Shown one piece after another: positions 8,024-16,077 of a DNA stretch of 57,927 nucleotides. The notes below the pieces were generated by a model, which saw nothing but the letters and a program-made list of their open reading frames with translations, was not told the DNA's origin and did no database searches. Both the position numbers and the translations under genes were made by a program. The stretch lies in contig CAZHKK010000003.1 in NCBI GenBank assembly GCA_964532735.1, positions 1-57,927 of the forward strand. The letters run 5' to 3'. The stretch comes from JAJXYN01 sp964532735 (GTDB lineage Bacteria > Patescibacteriota > Patescibacteriia > JAGPKW01). Position 1 is the stretch's first letter; each line of letters opens with the position of its first letter.

Positions 8024-9100
8024 ATGTCATTATCTGTTGGAATTGTAGGTTTACCAAATGTTGGAAAATCTACTTTATTTAAAGCTATAACAAAAAAACA
8101 AGTTGATATTGCTAATTATCCTTTTTGTACTATAGAGCCAAATATAGGAATAATAGAAGTACCAGATGAACGATTATCTAAACTAAAAGAAACATCTAAC
8201 TCTGAAAAAATAGTAAATGCCACTATTAAATTTTATGACATAGCAGGATTAGTTAAAGGTGCTAGTGCCGGAGAAGGTCTCGGTAATAAATTTTTATCGC
8301 ATATAAAAGAAGTTGATGCAATTGCTCATGTTGTAAGATTTTTTGAAAATGGTGATATTGCTCATGTTGATGGAAACATAGATCCAATTAGAGATATTAA
8401 AACTATAAATTTAGAATTAATCTTGTCTGATTTAGAAATTATAAGAAAAAGGATTGAAGCTGTTGAAAAAAAAGCTAAAATAGGAGATAAAGAATCTGTT
8501 TTTAAATTAAACATATATAAAAAAATAGAAGAAGTATTAATGTCAGAAAAAATGTTACATAATGAAATTTTTGACGAGGAAGAATTTGATTCTATAAAAG
8601 AATTAAATCTAATAACGATGAAACCAATGTTTTTCATAGCTAATGTTTTAGAATCTGATGTAAAAAAAGATATAAAAATAGAGGGGTATGAAAAATATGA
8701 AATTATACCTATTTCAGCAAAGATAGAATCTGAAATTTCTGAAATTGAAAACGAAGAAGATAAAAAAATGTTTTTAAGTGAACTTGGATTGGAACAATCC
8801 GGGCTAGATAGAGTTATAAAATTTTCTTATTCATTTTTAAATTTAATAACATATTTTACTTCCGGAAAAGAAGAATCAAAAGCTTGGACTATCAGGAAAG
8901 GAACAAATGCAAAAAAATCAGCAGGAGAAATTCATTCTGATATAGAATCTGGATTTATAAGAGCTGAAATTGTTTCTTTTAATGATTTTATAAATAACAA
9001 GGGTTGGAATGGAGTTAAAAATTCTGGGGTATGCAGAATAGAAGGAAAAGATTATTTAATGCAAGATGGTGATGTTGTTTATTTCTTATTTAATAAATAA
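8024..9100 (+). CDS. ychF: Redox-regulated ATPase YchF (OLA1 family)
   Basis: Universal Obg-family P-loop NTPase associated with ribosomes and stress responses. The 358-residue product has G1 GLPNVGKST (about 9-17), a switch/G3 region DIAGLVKGASAGEG (about 70-83), and a coiled coil around 130-170. The C-terminal TGS-like domain contains FTSGKEESKAW and AGEIHSDIESGF. Length fits the family (about 360). It starts 63 nt after rpsT but behind a terminator, with no Shine-Dalgarno sequence. Confidence 0.96.
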   Translation: MSLSVGIVGLPNVGKSTLFKAITKKQVDIANYPFCTIEPNIGIIEVPDERLSKLKETSNSEKIVNATIKFYDIAGLVKGASAGEGLGNKFLSHIKEVDAIAHVVRFFENGDIAHVDGNIDPIRDIKTINLELILSDLEIIRKRIEAVEKKAKIGDKESVFKLNIYKKIEEVLMSEKMLHNEIFDEEEFDSIKELNLITMKPMFFIANVLESDVKKDIKIEGYEKYEIIPISAKIESEISEIENEEDKKMFLSELGLEQSGLDRVIKFSYSFLNLITYFTSGKEESKAWTIRKGTNAKKSAGEIHSDIESGFIRAEIVSFNDFINNKGWNGVKNSGVCRIEGKDYLMQDGDVVYFLFNK

Positions 9101-9101
9101 A

Positions 9102-9128
9102 AAATATAAGCTTACGCTTATATTTTTT
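9102..9128. terminator. Bidirectional terminator ychF/dgkA
   Basis: 10-bp stem AAATATAAGC (9102-9111) with 9116-9125, loop TTAC, A-rich and T-rich flanks for both strands. Confidence 0.88.
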
Positions 9129-9553
9129 TATATTATTTCATGAAATTTAAGTAAAGCATATATTTTTGGAAAAAATATAATCACTCCCACTATTAAAGAA
9201 TAAAAAGAAGCTAATAAAACTGCTGCGGCGGCTGAATCTTTAGATATCATAGCACCTCTATGAAATTCATGAGTATATATATTTATACTCTCTTCTATTG
9301 CTGTATTTATTAATTCAGATATAAGAACAAAAAATATTGCTGAAAATACAAACATTAACTCTGTGGCACTAATCTTAAAAAATAAAGATAAAAAACAAAC
9401 TAAAAAACCTAAAGTCATATGAGTTATAAAACTTGTATGATTTGTTACTGCCAACTTTAATCCATTAAAAGCATAACTAAATTTTTTTAATAATCTAATA
9501 AATTTATTTTTTGATTGCTCTTTATCTATTTTGGATTCTAATTCTTTATTCAT
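9128..9553 (-). CDS. dgkA: Diacylglycerol/undecaprenol kinase
   Basis: Small integral membrane lipid kinase with three predicted membrane helices (about 42-60, 63-85 and 115-136). The family motif is seen as ELINTAIEESIN (about 83-94) and the end signature as KDSAAAAVLLAS (about 107-118). In Gram-positive relatives the substrate is undecaprenol, feeding the cell-wall carrier cycle; that is the more likely role here, but the sequence does not settle it. The N-terminal 25 residues are a charged cytoplasmic extension. It lies 10 nt downstream of the Trm11-like gene, probably cotranscribed. Confidence 0.9.
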   Translation of the reverse strand: MNKELESKIDKEQSKNKFIRLLKKFSYAFNGLKLAVTNHTSFITHMTLGFLVCFLSLFFKISATELMFVFSAIFFVLISELINTAIEESINIYTHEFHRGAMISKDSAAAAVLLASFYSLIVGVIIFFPKIYALLKFHEII

Positions 9554-9563
9554 TTTTTTATTT

Positions 9564-10946
9564 TTAAATTTTTATAAATTTATGAATTTCTCTATATACT
9601 TTTTGATCAGATCTAAAATAAAGAATATTACTAAAATCATTTTTTTGCAAATCTTTATTTAAATTTTCTAATTTTATATTTAAATTTTCTTTTATATTTA
9701 TATACTCATTAAAATTTATTTTTTTAAATTTCATTTTTAAAATATCTTCCAATATATTTAATTTAAAAAAATAAATTTTTTTATTTATCTCAAATTTAAA
9801 AACTGGGAAAATAATAACCACTTCTCCTTTGGGTTTTAATATCTTATAAAAAGAATAAAATGCTTTCTTGTATAAATCCTCTAATTCTTTTATTACTGTT
9901 TTTATTTGATATTCATTTTTTATATTTATATTATTTGGTCCAAGATATGGTTCTGTCACTATTGCATCTATAGAATTATCCTCAAAAATTTCACTTAAAT
10001 ATCTTACATCATAATTAATTAAGTTTAGATTTTTATCCTCTATTTTTATTAAATTATCTATTTTAATTTTATTATCTGTTTTATTTTTTATGTTTTTAAA
10101 TTGTATATTTTTTTTATTTAATAACCAGCTAATATTTAAGACTGAATCTTCTATAGCTTTTACAGACAGATCTGTTCCAATTATATTTTTATATTCTAAC
10201 AATATTAGTTCTTGTAACATTGTTCCACTTCCACAGAAAGGATCTAATATTAAATTTTCTTTTTTTGAATTAATTAAATTTATCATCATCTTACAAAGTT
10301 TTGGTGGTAACATACCTGAATGAGAATCTCTATTTGGTCTTCCAAAATCTCTATCTCCATAATCTTCAAAATCTTGAACAGAATAAGTTCTTCCTATAAA
10401 ATAAACCGAGTCATATTTTACTAAAACAACCTCAAAACCATTACTGTTTAATAATTTATTTTTTTTAACAGAAACTGATGATAAATTATATTCATTTGAA
10501 ATAACAAACCTACTAGCTTTATTTAATATTTTTAATTCTGATTTTATTTCTAACCCGAATTTTTTTATATCAAAAAATTTTTGATTTTTATTAAAATTAT
10601 AAAAACTTAAACCAAAAACAATTTTGTCAAAATCTGTAAAATATGAAAATAAAAATTCTGATATATTTTTTGGTTTTAAATCAAATAAGTCTGCTATAAT
10701 TTCCCCTATTTTTATAACACCCCCTAAATCGTTTATTGTTTTATTATAATTTATTTCTGAGTTTGAATTTATTTTTATAATTAAAACTTCATCATTATAT
10801 TTAAAATCAACAATTTTTAAATTTTGATTTTTAAGATAATTTAAAATTTCCAATATAGACAATTTGCTATTTTTACCCAAAACAAAAAAATACTCTCTCA
10901 AAATATTATTATCTTCTTCTGTATTTATATATATTTTATTAGACAT
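9564..10946 (-). CDS. Trm11/TrmG10-like N2-guanosine RNA methyltransferase
   Basis: Probable S-adenosylmethionine-dependent N2-guanosine methylase of structured RNA (UPF0020 superfamily). Of 460 residues, the first about 170 form the divergent N-terminal THUMP-like part. Then come SGMLPPKLCKMMINL (about 208-222) and the SAM motif I LDPFCGSGTMLQE (about 234-246). The acidic motif GTDLS and the catalytic (D/N)PPY-type motif, here TEPYLGP, follow. The C-terminal 60 residues are family-variable. The TEPY variant of the catalytic loop is unusual but appears in Trm11-like proteins. Target position (tRNA G10 in known members) is inferred. Confidence 0.8.
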   Translation of the reverse strand: MSNKIYINTEEDNNILREYFFVLGKNSKLSILEILNYLKNQNLKIVDFKYNDEVLIIKINSNSEINYNKTINDLGGVIKIGEIIADLFDLKPKNISEFLFSYFTDFDKIVFGLSFYNFNKNQKFFDIKKFGLEIKSELKILNKASRFVISNEYNLSSVSVKKNKLLNSNGFEVVLVKYDSVYFIGRTYSVQDFEDYGDRDFGRPNRDSHSGMLPPKLCKMMINLINSKKENLILDPFCGSGTMLQELILLEYKNIIGTDLSVKAIEDSVLNISWLLNKKNIQFKNIKNKTDNKIKIDNLIKIEDKNLNLINYDVRYLSEIFEDNSIDAIVTEPYLGPNNINIKNEYQIKTVIKELEDLYKKAFYSFYKILKPKGEVVIIFPVFKFEINKKIYFFKLNILEDILKMKFKKINFNEYINIKENLNIKLENLNKDLQKNDFSNILYFRSDQKVYREIHKFIKI

Positions 10947-11013
10947 TATATATTTTTATTTTTTACTTAATTAAGTATACCTTTTTATGTTTATACTTTC
11001 AATACATTTCAAT

Positions 11014-11034
11014 GTTCTACAAAACGTTCTACAA
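11014..11034. promoter_or_regulatory. Direct repeat in the divergent spacer upstream of dedA
   Basis: GTTCTACAA occurs at 11014-11022 and again at 11026-11034, a 12-bp period, between the Trm11-like gene and dedA. A TATAAT (11077-11082) follows toward dedA. It looks like a tandem operator; the regulator is unknown. Confidence 0.4.
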
Positions 11035-11109
11035 TATATAAAACGATTAAAATATAGAAAAATAAAGAAATTAGTGTATAATACATAAATAATTAATTTA
11101 ATATAAAAT

Positions 11110-11751
11110 ATGTTTTCAATTATAGCTTCATTTTTTATGAACATTTTCTCTAAAATGGGATATATAGGCATAATTATTTTAATGACCATAGAAAGTTCTT
11201 TTATTCCATTTCCTTCTGAAATAGTTATACCCCCAGCTGCTTATTTAGCACAAAAAGGAGAAATGAATATCATATTAATTGTTTTAAGTGGTATACTTGG
11301 AAGCTTAATTGGTGCGTTGATAAATTATTTTTTATCATTAACACTTGGAAGAACTTTTATTTATTCTTTTGCAAAAACAAAATTAGCAAAAATTCTATTA
11401 ATAAATGAAGTTAATATTAAAAAATCAGAGAATATTTTCAATAAAAATGGCTCCATATCAACTTTTTTTGGTAGGCTTATACCTGGTGTTAGACAATTAA
11501 TATCAATACCTGCTGGAATAGCAAAAATGAATATTTTTAAATTTATTTTATTTACAATATTAGGTTCTTCAATATGGAATATAGTTTTAGCTTTATTGGG
11601 TTATTTTTTTGGTGCTAACAAAAATTTATTACATCAATATTACGAAGAAATTAAATTTATACTTATAATACTAGGATTTTTTATTGTTTCTTTTTTTATA
11701 TTTAAATATACTATTAAAAAGTATGAAAGTATGAAAGCAAAAAAAGAATAG
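11110..11751 (+). CDS. DedA-family membrane protein
   Basis: Polytopic inner-membrane protein of the DedA/VTT family; known members act as undecaprenyl-phosphate or phospholipid scramblases or flippases. The 213-residue product has the family N-terminal segment (ESSFIPFPSEIVIPPAAYLA, about 28-47), a central GALINYFLSLTLGR, and the signature FFGRLIPGVRQLISIPAG (about 118-135), with hydrophobic helices before and after. Length is typical. It is monocistronic, opposite lexA, sharing a bidirectional terminator. Confidence 0.92.
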   Translation: MFSIIASFFMNIFSKMGYIGIIILMTIESSFIPFPSEIVIPPAAYLAQKGEMNIILIVLSGILGSLIGALINYFLSLTLGRTFIYSFAKTKLAKILLINEVNIKKSENIFNKNGSISTFFGRLIPGVRQLISIPAGIAKMNIFKFILFTILGSSIWNIVLALLGYFFGANKNLLHQYYEEIKFILIILGFFIVSFFIFKYTIKKYESMKAKKE

Positions 11752-11770
11752 ATTTTATCTATTCTTTTTT
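11741..11770. terminator. Bidirectional terminator dedA/lexA
   Basis: 12-bp stem AAAAAGAATAGA (11741-11752) with 11758-11769, loop TTTTA. The dedA stop lies inside the stem. Confidence 0.88.
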
Positions 11771-11771
11771 T

Positions 11772-12464
11772 TTATAATTCTTTTACTATATCTTCAAATC
11801 CTTTATCTATTTTTGGTTTTTTTATAACTTGTATTATTTTACCAGAAACATAATAATCATCATAATCATCATAATGAATACAAATAGGAGGATAATCTTT
11901 TGTTGATTCTGAATATAAAATTATTCTTTTGTTTTTATCATCCTTAAAAAATTTTTTAATATTAGCAAATTGATCAATTGTTGATAAAACATAATCATTA
12001 TTTTCCGGTTCATTAACACTTAAATCAACAACAACATAATCCCCCTCTTCTATGTTGTTTCCATTAATATTTGACATATTCATAGAATCACCAACAGCTC
12101 TAATTACAAAAAGCCTTTTAGCGTCTTTATTTCCTATAATGTTTTTAGATATTTTTAGATATCCTTCTATATTTTCATCTGCAAAAACTGTTGCAAAACC
12201 ACAACTGGCAGAACCAACTATTGGAATAGAAATTAAATTAGAATTTACATTTCTATTTAGTCCATTATTTACTTTTATTATTTTTTTATTTATTTTATCT
12301 ATATATATAAGACCTTTTTTCTCTAATTGTAAAAGATGATGTTTAACTTTTTGTGGATATTTTTCCTCATTAATCTTTTTACCAATATCTCTTAATGTTA
12401 AACCATTAAATTCTTTTTTTTCTAATAACTTTAATATTTTTAATTGTAATTCATGCATGATCAT
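11772..12464 (-). CDS. lexA: LexA-type SOS repressor
   Basis: Transcriptional repressor that self-cleaves when stimulated by RecA nucleofilaments. The N-terminal winged helix-turn-helix covers about residues 5-65. The S24 peptidase domain has the cleavage bond at Cys88-Gly89 in SASCGFA, catalytic Ser127 in VGDSM and the catalytic Lys in FANIKKF (170 or 171). All residues for autoproteolysis are present. At 230 residues it is slightly longer than usual. Two in-frame ATGs (12464, 12458) are equally possible; neither has a Shine-Dalgarno sequence. A consensus promoter lies at 12596-12624, leaving a leader of about 125 nt that contains a hairpin. No recA is in the window. Confidence 0.9.
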   Translation of the reverse strand: MIMHELQLKILKLLEKKEFNGLTLRDIGKKINEEKYPQKVKHHLLQLEKKGLIYIDKINKKIIKVNNGLNRNVNSNLISIPIVGSASCGFATVFADENIEGYLKISKNIIGNKDAKRLFVIRAVGDSMNMSNINGNNIEEGDYVVVDLSVNEPENNDYVLSTIDQFANIKKFFKDDKNKRIILYSESTKDYPPICIHYDDYDDYYVSGKIIQVIKKPKIDKGFEDIVKEL

Positions 12465-12525
12465 TAAATAATTCTTAATTTAATTAATAATTTAAAAAAG
12501 TTAAACCCGTATAACAGAAAGCAAA

Positions 12526-12565
12526 GGCTTTAAAATAAATTTCTCTACAAAAATATTTTAAAGCC
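12526..12565 (-). other. Hairpin in the lexA leader
   Basis: 12-bp perfect stem GGCTTTAAAATA (12526-12537) with 12554-12565 and a 16-nt loop, within the predicted 5' leader of lexA. No T run follows on the minus strand, so it is not a normal terminator. Confidence 0.55.
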
Positions 12566-12595
12566 AAAGAATCCATAAAAAAGGCTACGTTTATA

Positions 12596-12624
12596 ATTAT
12601 ATTTTAAATAAAAAATCTTGTCAA
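12596..12624 (-). promoter_or_regulatory. Consensus promoter of lexA
   Basis: Minus strand: -35 TTGACA (12619-12624), 17-nt spacer, -10 TATAAT (12596-12601). This is a full consensus match. The -35 lies in the descending arm of the mnmA terminator hairpin. Confidence 0.8.
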
Positions 12625-12655
12625 CATTTTTTATAAATTTTATTGACAAGATTTT
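12612..12655 (-). terminator. Terminator hairpin of mnmA overlapping the lexA promoter
   Basis: 13-bp perfect stem (12612-12624 with 12643-12655, loop 18 nt) followed on the minus strand by TTTTTTATTT. One arm contains the lexA -35, so the inverted repeat could also serve as an operator. Confidence 0.65.
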
Positions 12656-12705
12656 AAAAGTTGACAAATTTTATAAATTTTAAGAACTATTAAAAATATT
12701 AATTT

Positions 12706-13812
12706 TTATTTAATACTTTTATTTAATTTTTCAGATATAATGCCTCCTCCAACAACCTCTTCATTGTTATAAAAAACAACAGATTGTCCTGGTTTTACAA
12801 ATAATTGAGGGTCTTTGAATATTACTTCAACACTACTATTGCTTGGACTAATAGAACAATCTATCGTCTCAGAAGAAGATCTAATTTTACATTGAAGATT
12901 TATTTTTCTATCTAGTTTTTCTATGGACATCCAATTTAAGTTTGTAGCAATAAGACCTCTGGAATATAAATATTTTTTTGGAGCAACAATTATTGTATTT
13001 GTTTCTGAAATTATATCTAAAACATACAATATTTCTTTTGATCCTCCTAGATTAAGCCCTTTTCTCTGCCCTATAGTATAATTCACAAAACCTTTATGTT
13101 CTCCTATTATATTTCCTGAAATATCTAATATGTTTCCTTTTTTAATATTTTTTGAATCAAATAATATTGAATATTTTTCTGATTCTATAAAATCTTGACT
13201 TTCCTTTTTTAAAATTAATTCATTAAATCCTAAACTTTTTGCTAATTTTTTAATATCAGATTTTAAATATTCTCCTATTGGAAAAATTAAATTAGATAAC
13301 TGATCTTGAGTTAAATTATACAAAAAATATGTTTGATCTTTTTTTGTGTCTAAAGATTTTATTAAATGCAATCTTCCTGTTTCTTTGTTTCTACCTATTC
13401 TTACATAATGTCCAGTAGAAAAATAATCAAAATTTATACCTAATTTTTTTATCTCATCAATTAATGCACCAAATTTTATTTTAGTATTACAAGCTATACA
13501 AGGATTTGGAGTTTTTCCACATAAATAAGTATTACAAAAGTAATTTATAACATTTTCTTTGTATTGTTTTTTTAAATCTACAACATAATGTTTTATATTC
13601 ATATAATCGCAAATCTTTTTTGCATCTCTTATTGTATTAATCTCTTTTGGTCCATAGCAACCGCCATTTCCCGTTGCTGGAATATTTGAATGTTTATCAT
13701 AAATACTCATAGTTACACCCACTACTTCGTAACCTTGTTTTTGTAGTAAATATATAGAAATAGAAGAGTCTATTCCTCCACTTAAACCTAAAACAACAAC
13801 TTTTTTATTCAT
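12706..13812 (-). CDS. mnmA: tRNA-specific 2-thiouridylase MnmA, lacking the second catalytic Cys
   Basis: Thiolates U34 of tRNA Lys, Glu and Gln. The 368-residue product has the PP-loop SGGIDSS (11-17), the first catalytic cysteine in TPNPCIACN (Cys105), the tRNA-contact region STGHYVRIG (about 132-140), and a normal C-terminal beta domain (GQRKGLNLGG, then FKDPQLFVKPGQS). The second active-site motif, usually SxxICFIG with the persulfide-carrying Cys, reads KKESQDFIESEKY (202-214). The Ile-Cys pair is deleted. Either the enzyme works by another route or it is impaired. It is followed directly upstream by tRNA-Gln, one of its substrate tRNA families. No Shine-Dalgarno sequence. Confidence 0.93.
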   Translation of the reverse strand: MNKKVVVLGLSGGIDSSISIYLLQKQGYEVVGVTMSIYDKHSNIPATGNGGCYGPKEINTIRDAKKICDYMNIKHYVVDLKKQYKENVINYFCNTYLCGKTPNPCIACNTKIKFGALIDEIKKLGINFDYFSTGHYVRIGRNKETGRLHLIKSLDTKKDQTYFLYNLTQDQLSNLIFPIGEYLKSDIKKLAKSLGFNELILKKESQDFIESEKYSILFDSKNIKKGNILDISGNIIGEHKGFVNYTIGQRKGLNLGGSKEILYVLDIISETNTIIVAPKKYLYSRGLIATNLNWMSIEKLDRKINLQCKIRSSSETIDCSISPSNSSVEVIFKDPQLFVKPGQSVVFYNNEEVVGGGIISEKLNKSIK

Positions 13813-13831
13813 ACTTATATTTTAATTATAT

Positions 13832-13905
13832 TGGCTCCGGGACATGGATTCGAACCATGATGACAGGTTCCAGAGACCTGTGTCCTACCATTAGACGATC
13901 CCGGA
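13832..13905 (-). tRNA. tRNA-Gln (anticodon CTG)
   Basis: 74 nt on the minus strand including an encoded CCA. The acceptor TCCGGGA pairs with TCCCGGA, followed by discriminator G. The anticodon stem CAGGT/ACCTG encloses loop CTCTGGA, with T33 and anticodon CTG (reads CAG). The T arm contains GGTTCGAATCC. Discriminator G73 fits Gln. It is the only tRNA I see in the window. Confidence 0.93.
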
Positions 13906-13929
13906 AGGAATATGAGAAATTATATATCA

Positions 13930-13964
13930 ATAACAAAGACCAATCAATAGTTGGTCTTTGTTAT
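13930..13964 (-). terminator. Hairpin downstream of the HD-GYP-like gene
   Basis: 14-bp perfect stem (13930-13943 with 13951-13964, 7-nt loop). The following T run on the minus strand is weak, so termination may be partial and tRNA-Gln may be read through. Confidence 0.65.
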
Positions 13965-13970
13965 GTGTTG

Positions 13971-14741
13971 TTATATATTTTTTTTTATTATTTCTAATAT
14001 TTTTAAATTATCCTCATCTTTCTCTATATTTTCTTTTATTAAATCAATTGCTTCATTTTTTGAAAAACTTTTTCTATAAGGTTTTTCTGAAATAAGAGCA
14101 AAATATTTATCTAAGATTAATATTATTCTAGAAGATTTACTAGCTTTACATTTTTTCATATTAGATAAATAACATTCATTAATATTATTATTTACATCAA
14201 TACAAATATCTATTATTTGTTTTCCAAATTTTAAATTTTCCAAAACATCTTTTGTATAAAAAACTTGTTTTTCAAGAATTAATTTATCACCATCTTCTAA
14301 TATTACATTTTTATCAAATAATATTTTTGGAATTAATAATTTTCCTATGTTATGAACCTTAAATGACATTTTAAATATTTTTTCTTGAGCCATTGGGTTT
14401 CCTATATTTATAAAAGGATAATCTAGCTCTTTTAATATTCTTTCTATTAAAATATCTATATGGGAATATAAATTTATTTTTATAGAAGAATCATATATAC
14501 ATAAATATTTAAGTAAAACATTAGTTTTAAATTCTATATTTAAAAATATTTCATCAAATTTTTTTAACAATCTAAAAGGTTCATCATCTGTTTTTAAACC
14601 TACGCTATTTATTCTTTTCTCTTCTTTTTTTATTAATTCTAAGAATATATTACACAATTTATTTGTTGCATCATTTTGCAACCATTCATATTTTATTTTT
14701 ACTTTTTCTACAAAGTAATTATTTTTATTTTCTTCAAACAT
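13971..14741 (-). CDS. Degenerate HD-GYP domain protein
   Basis: The 256-residue product has a C-terminal half (about 125-245) matching the HD-GYP phosphodiesterase fold. It shows KVHNIGKLLIPKILFDKN, where the family has HDIGK...P..IL.K, and RIILILDKYFALISEKPYR, where the family has RIL.VAD.FDALTS.RPYR. The catalytic Asp of the HD pair is Asn (HN, 130-131), and the HHE and GYP segments are replaced by unrelated sequence (about 180-203). It should not hydrolyse c-di-GMP; a binding or scaffold role is possible. It lies 6 nt downstream of rlmH, so the two are probably cotranscribed with lspA. Confidence 0.7.
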   Translation of the reverse strand: MFEENKNNYFVEKVKIKYEWLQNDATNKLCNIFLELIKKEEKRINSVGLKTDDEPFRLLKKFDEIFLNIEFKTNVLLKYLCIYDSSIKINLYSHIDILIERILKELDYPFINIGNPMAQEKIFKMSFKVHNIGKLLIPKILFDKNVILEDGDKLILEKQVFYTKDVLENLKFGKQIIDICIDVNNNINECYLSNMKKCKASKSSRIILILDKYFALISEKPYRKSFSKNEAIDLIKENIEKDEDNLKILEIIKKNI

Positions 14742-14747
14742 ATTTTT

Positions 14748-15185
14748 TTATTTATGATAAGCTCTTTTATTTAAAATCATCATAGATCTATATATTTGTT
14801 CTGTCAAAAACATTCTAGCCATTTCGTGAGTAAATGTCATTTTTGATAAGCAAATAGTTCTATATTCTTCTTTTATTTTTTTTAATAATCCATCAGAACC
14901 TCCTATAATAAAGCAAACTTCATTTTCTGTATTTTTTATTAATTCTGAAAATTCTAAAGAATTTAAATCCTTTCCTTTTTCATCCATTATAAAAACATTT
15001 TGTATTTTTTCTTCTTTTATCTTTTGAATAATATTTTCCGTATCCATATTTATCCCTTTATCTTTTAATTCTATAATATTAAAATTACAAAATGATTTTA
15101 TTCTTTTTTCTATTTCATTACAAAAAATTTTTATATTATTTTCTTTAATTTTACCTATGCAAATTATTTTTATTTTTGATACCAT
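14748..15185 (-). CDS. rlmH: 23S rRNA (pseudouridine1915-N3)-methyltransferase
   Basis: SPOUT-class methylase acting on Psi1915 in helix 69 of 23S rRNA in the assembled ribosome. The 145-residue product shows the trefoil-knot motifs FIIGGSDGL (about 92-100) and LSKMTFTHEMARMFLTEQIY (about 113-132), and the conserved C-terminal RAYHK. Length is near the family norm (155). The ATG overlaps the end of lspA by 16 nt, indicating coupling. Confidence 0.95.
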   Translation of the reverse strand: MVSKIKIICIGKIKENNIKIFCNEIEKRIKSFCNFNIIELKDKGINMDTENIIQKIKEEKIQNVFIMDEKGKDLNSLEFSELIKNTENEVCFIIGGSDGLLKKIKEEYRTICLSKMTFTHEMARMFLTEQIYRSMMILNKRAYHK

Positions 15186-15637
15186 TTTATTTCTTTTAAA
15201 CTAAATATTATAAAACCTAACACTATTAAAATATCTGCCAAATTTAATATGTTTATATTTAATATGTTTATATAATCTACGACGTAGCCGAATTTTATTC
15301 TATCAATTATATTTGAAATTGTTCCAAAAAATAATAATAAAAAATAATACGGTATAATAAATTTTTCTTTTTTTATATTTTTTAAAATAAAAAATATTGA
15401 AAATAAAAACAATATAGAAATACTTATTATTAAAGCTATTAGATTTCCTGTTGGTATAGAAAATGCTATATTTTCATTTTTAAAAAAATCAAAAAAAATT
15501 ATATTATTTACTCCAATTATTTTGTTATTAAAAAAATTATTAATTGATAAAAATTTAAAAACCCTATCAATTATAAACAAAAAAAGTCCCATAAATATAA
15601 AAATAAAATTTTTAATTATAGAACTTTTTGTTTTCAT
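15170..15637 (-). CDS. lspA: Lipoprotein signal peptidase (signal peptidase II)
   Basis: Membrane aspartyl protease that removes prolipoprotein signal peptides. The 155-residue product has four hydrophobic segments. Conserved sites are IIDRVFKF near the N-terminus, NENIAFSI (about 53-60), and the two catalytic Asp motifs GTISNIIDRIKFGYVVDYI (about 105-123) and LNLADILI (about 130-137). It overlaps rlmH at its 3' end and follows the DksA-like gene by 4 nt, so the three form one operon. No lipobox protein was identified in the window. Confidence 0.94.
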   Translation of the reverse strand: MKTKSSIIKNFIFIFMGLFLFIIDRVFKFLSINNFFNNKIIGVNNIIFFDFFKNENIAFSIPTGNLIALIISISILFLFSIFFILKNIKKEKFIIPYYFLLLFFGTISNIIDRIKFGYVVDYINILNINILNLADILIVLGFIIFSLKEIKWYQK

Positions 15638-15641
15638 AAAC

Positions 15642-16010
15642 TTATATTAAATCTTTTTCTTTTTTTATTTGACAAGAAGAACAAAGTGTAGCCTCTGGAT
15701 TAAATTCCAATCTTTTTTCTTCTATTAATTCATGACAAGCTTCACATTTACCATAAGACCCATTCTCTACTCTTTCTAAAGCTTTTTCTATATTTTTTAA
15801 TTCTAAATTTAACGCACTTAATAAAGATTCATTTTGCATTCCATCTTCTATTTCATCAGAATTTTCTTCATCAGAATTTCCATATTCTTCATGTATAACT
15901 TCATATTCTCCTTCTTGATTTTTTTGTGCAAATTTAGATATATGAGAAGCTATTTGCCCCTTTCTATTTAACAAAATTTCTTTAAATTTTTGAATTAAAT
16001 CTTTTGTCAT
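15642..16010 (-). CDS. DksA/TraR-type zinc-finger protein
   Basis: The 122-residue product has a coiled-coil N-terminal part (residues 5-85, rich in Glu and Lys) and a C4 zinc finger CEACHEL...LCSSCQ (about 93-117). It belongs to the DksA/TraR/YteA superfamily. DksA itself binds the RNA polymerase secondary channel, but acidic tip residues are not clearly placed here, so a direct RNAP role is only inferred. It is the first gene of the dksA-like/lspA/rlmH/HD-GYP-like cluster. Confidence 0.85.
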   Translation of the reverse strand: MTKDLIQKFKEILLNRKGQIASHISKFAQKNQEGEYEVIHEEYGNSDEENSDEIEDGMQNESLLSALNLELKNIEKALERVENGSYGKCEACHELIEEKRLEFNPEATLCSSCQIKKEKDLI

Positions 16011-16077
16011 TTTTTTGCTTTAGTTATTAAATTTTCAATATTTTACCAGTTTAAAAACATTAAGTAAATAGTTTTAT

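Noticed and set aside
10971..11189. Minus-strand ORF overlapping the start of dedA
   Set aside because: Covers the dedA promoter and N-terminus, has no recognisable domain or ribosome-binding site.
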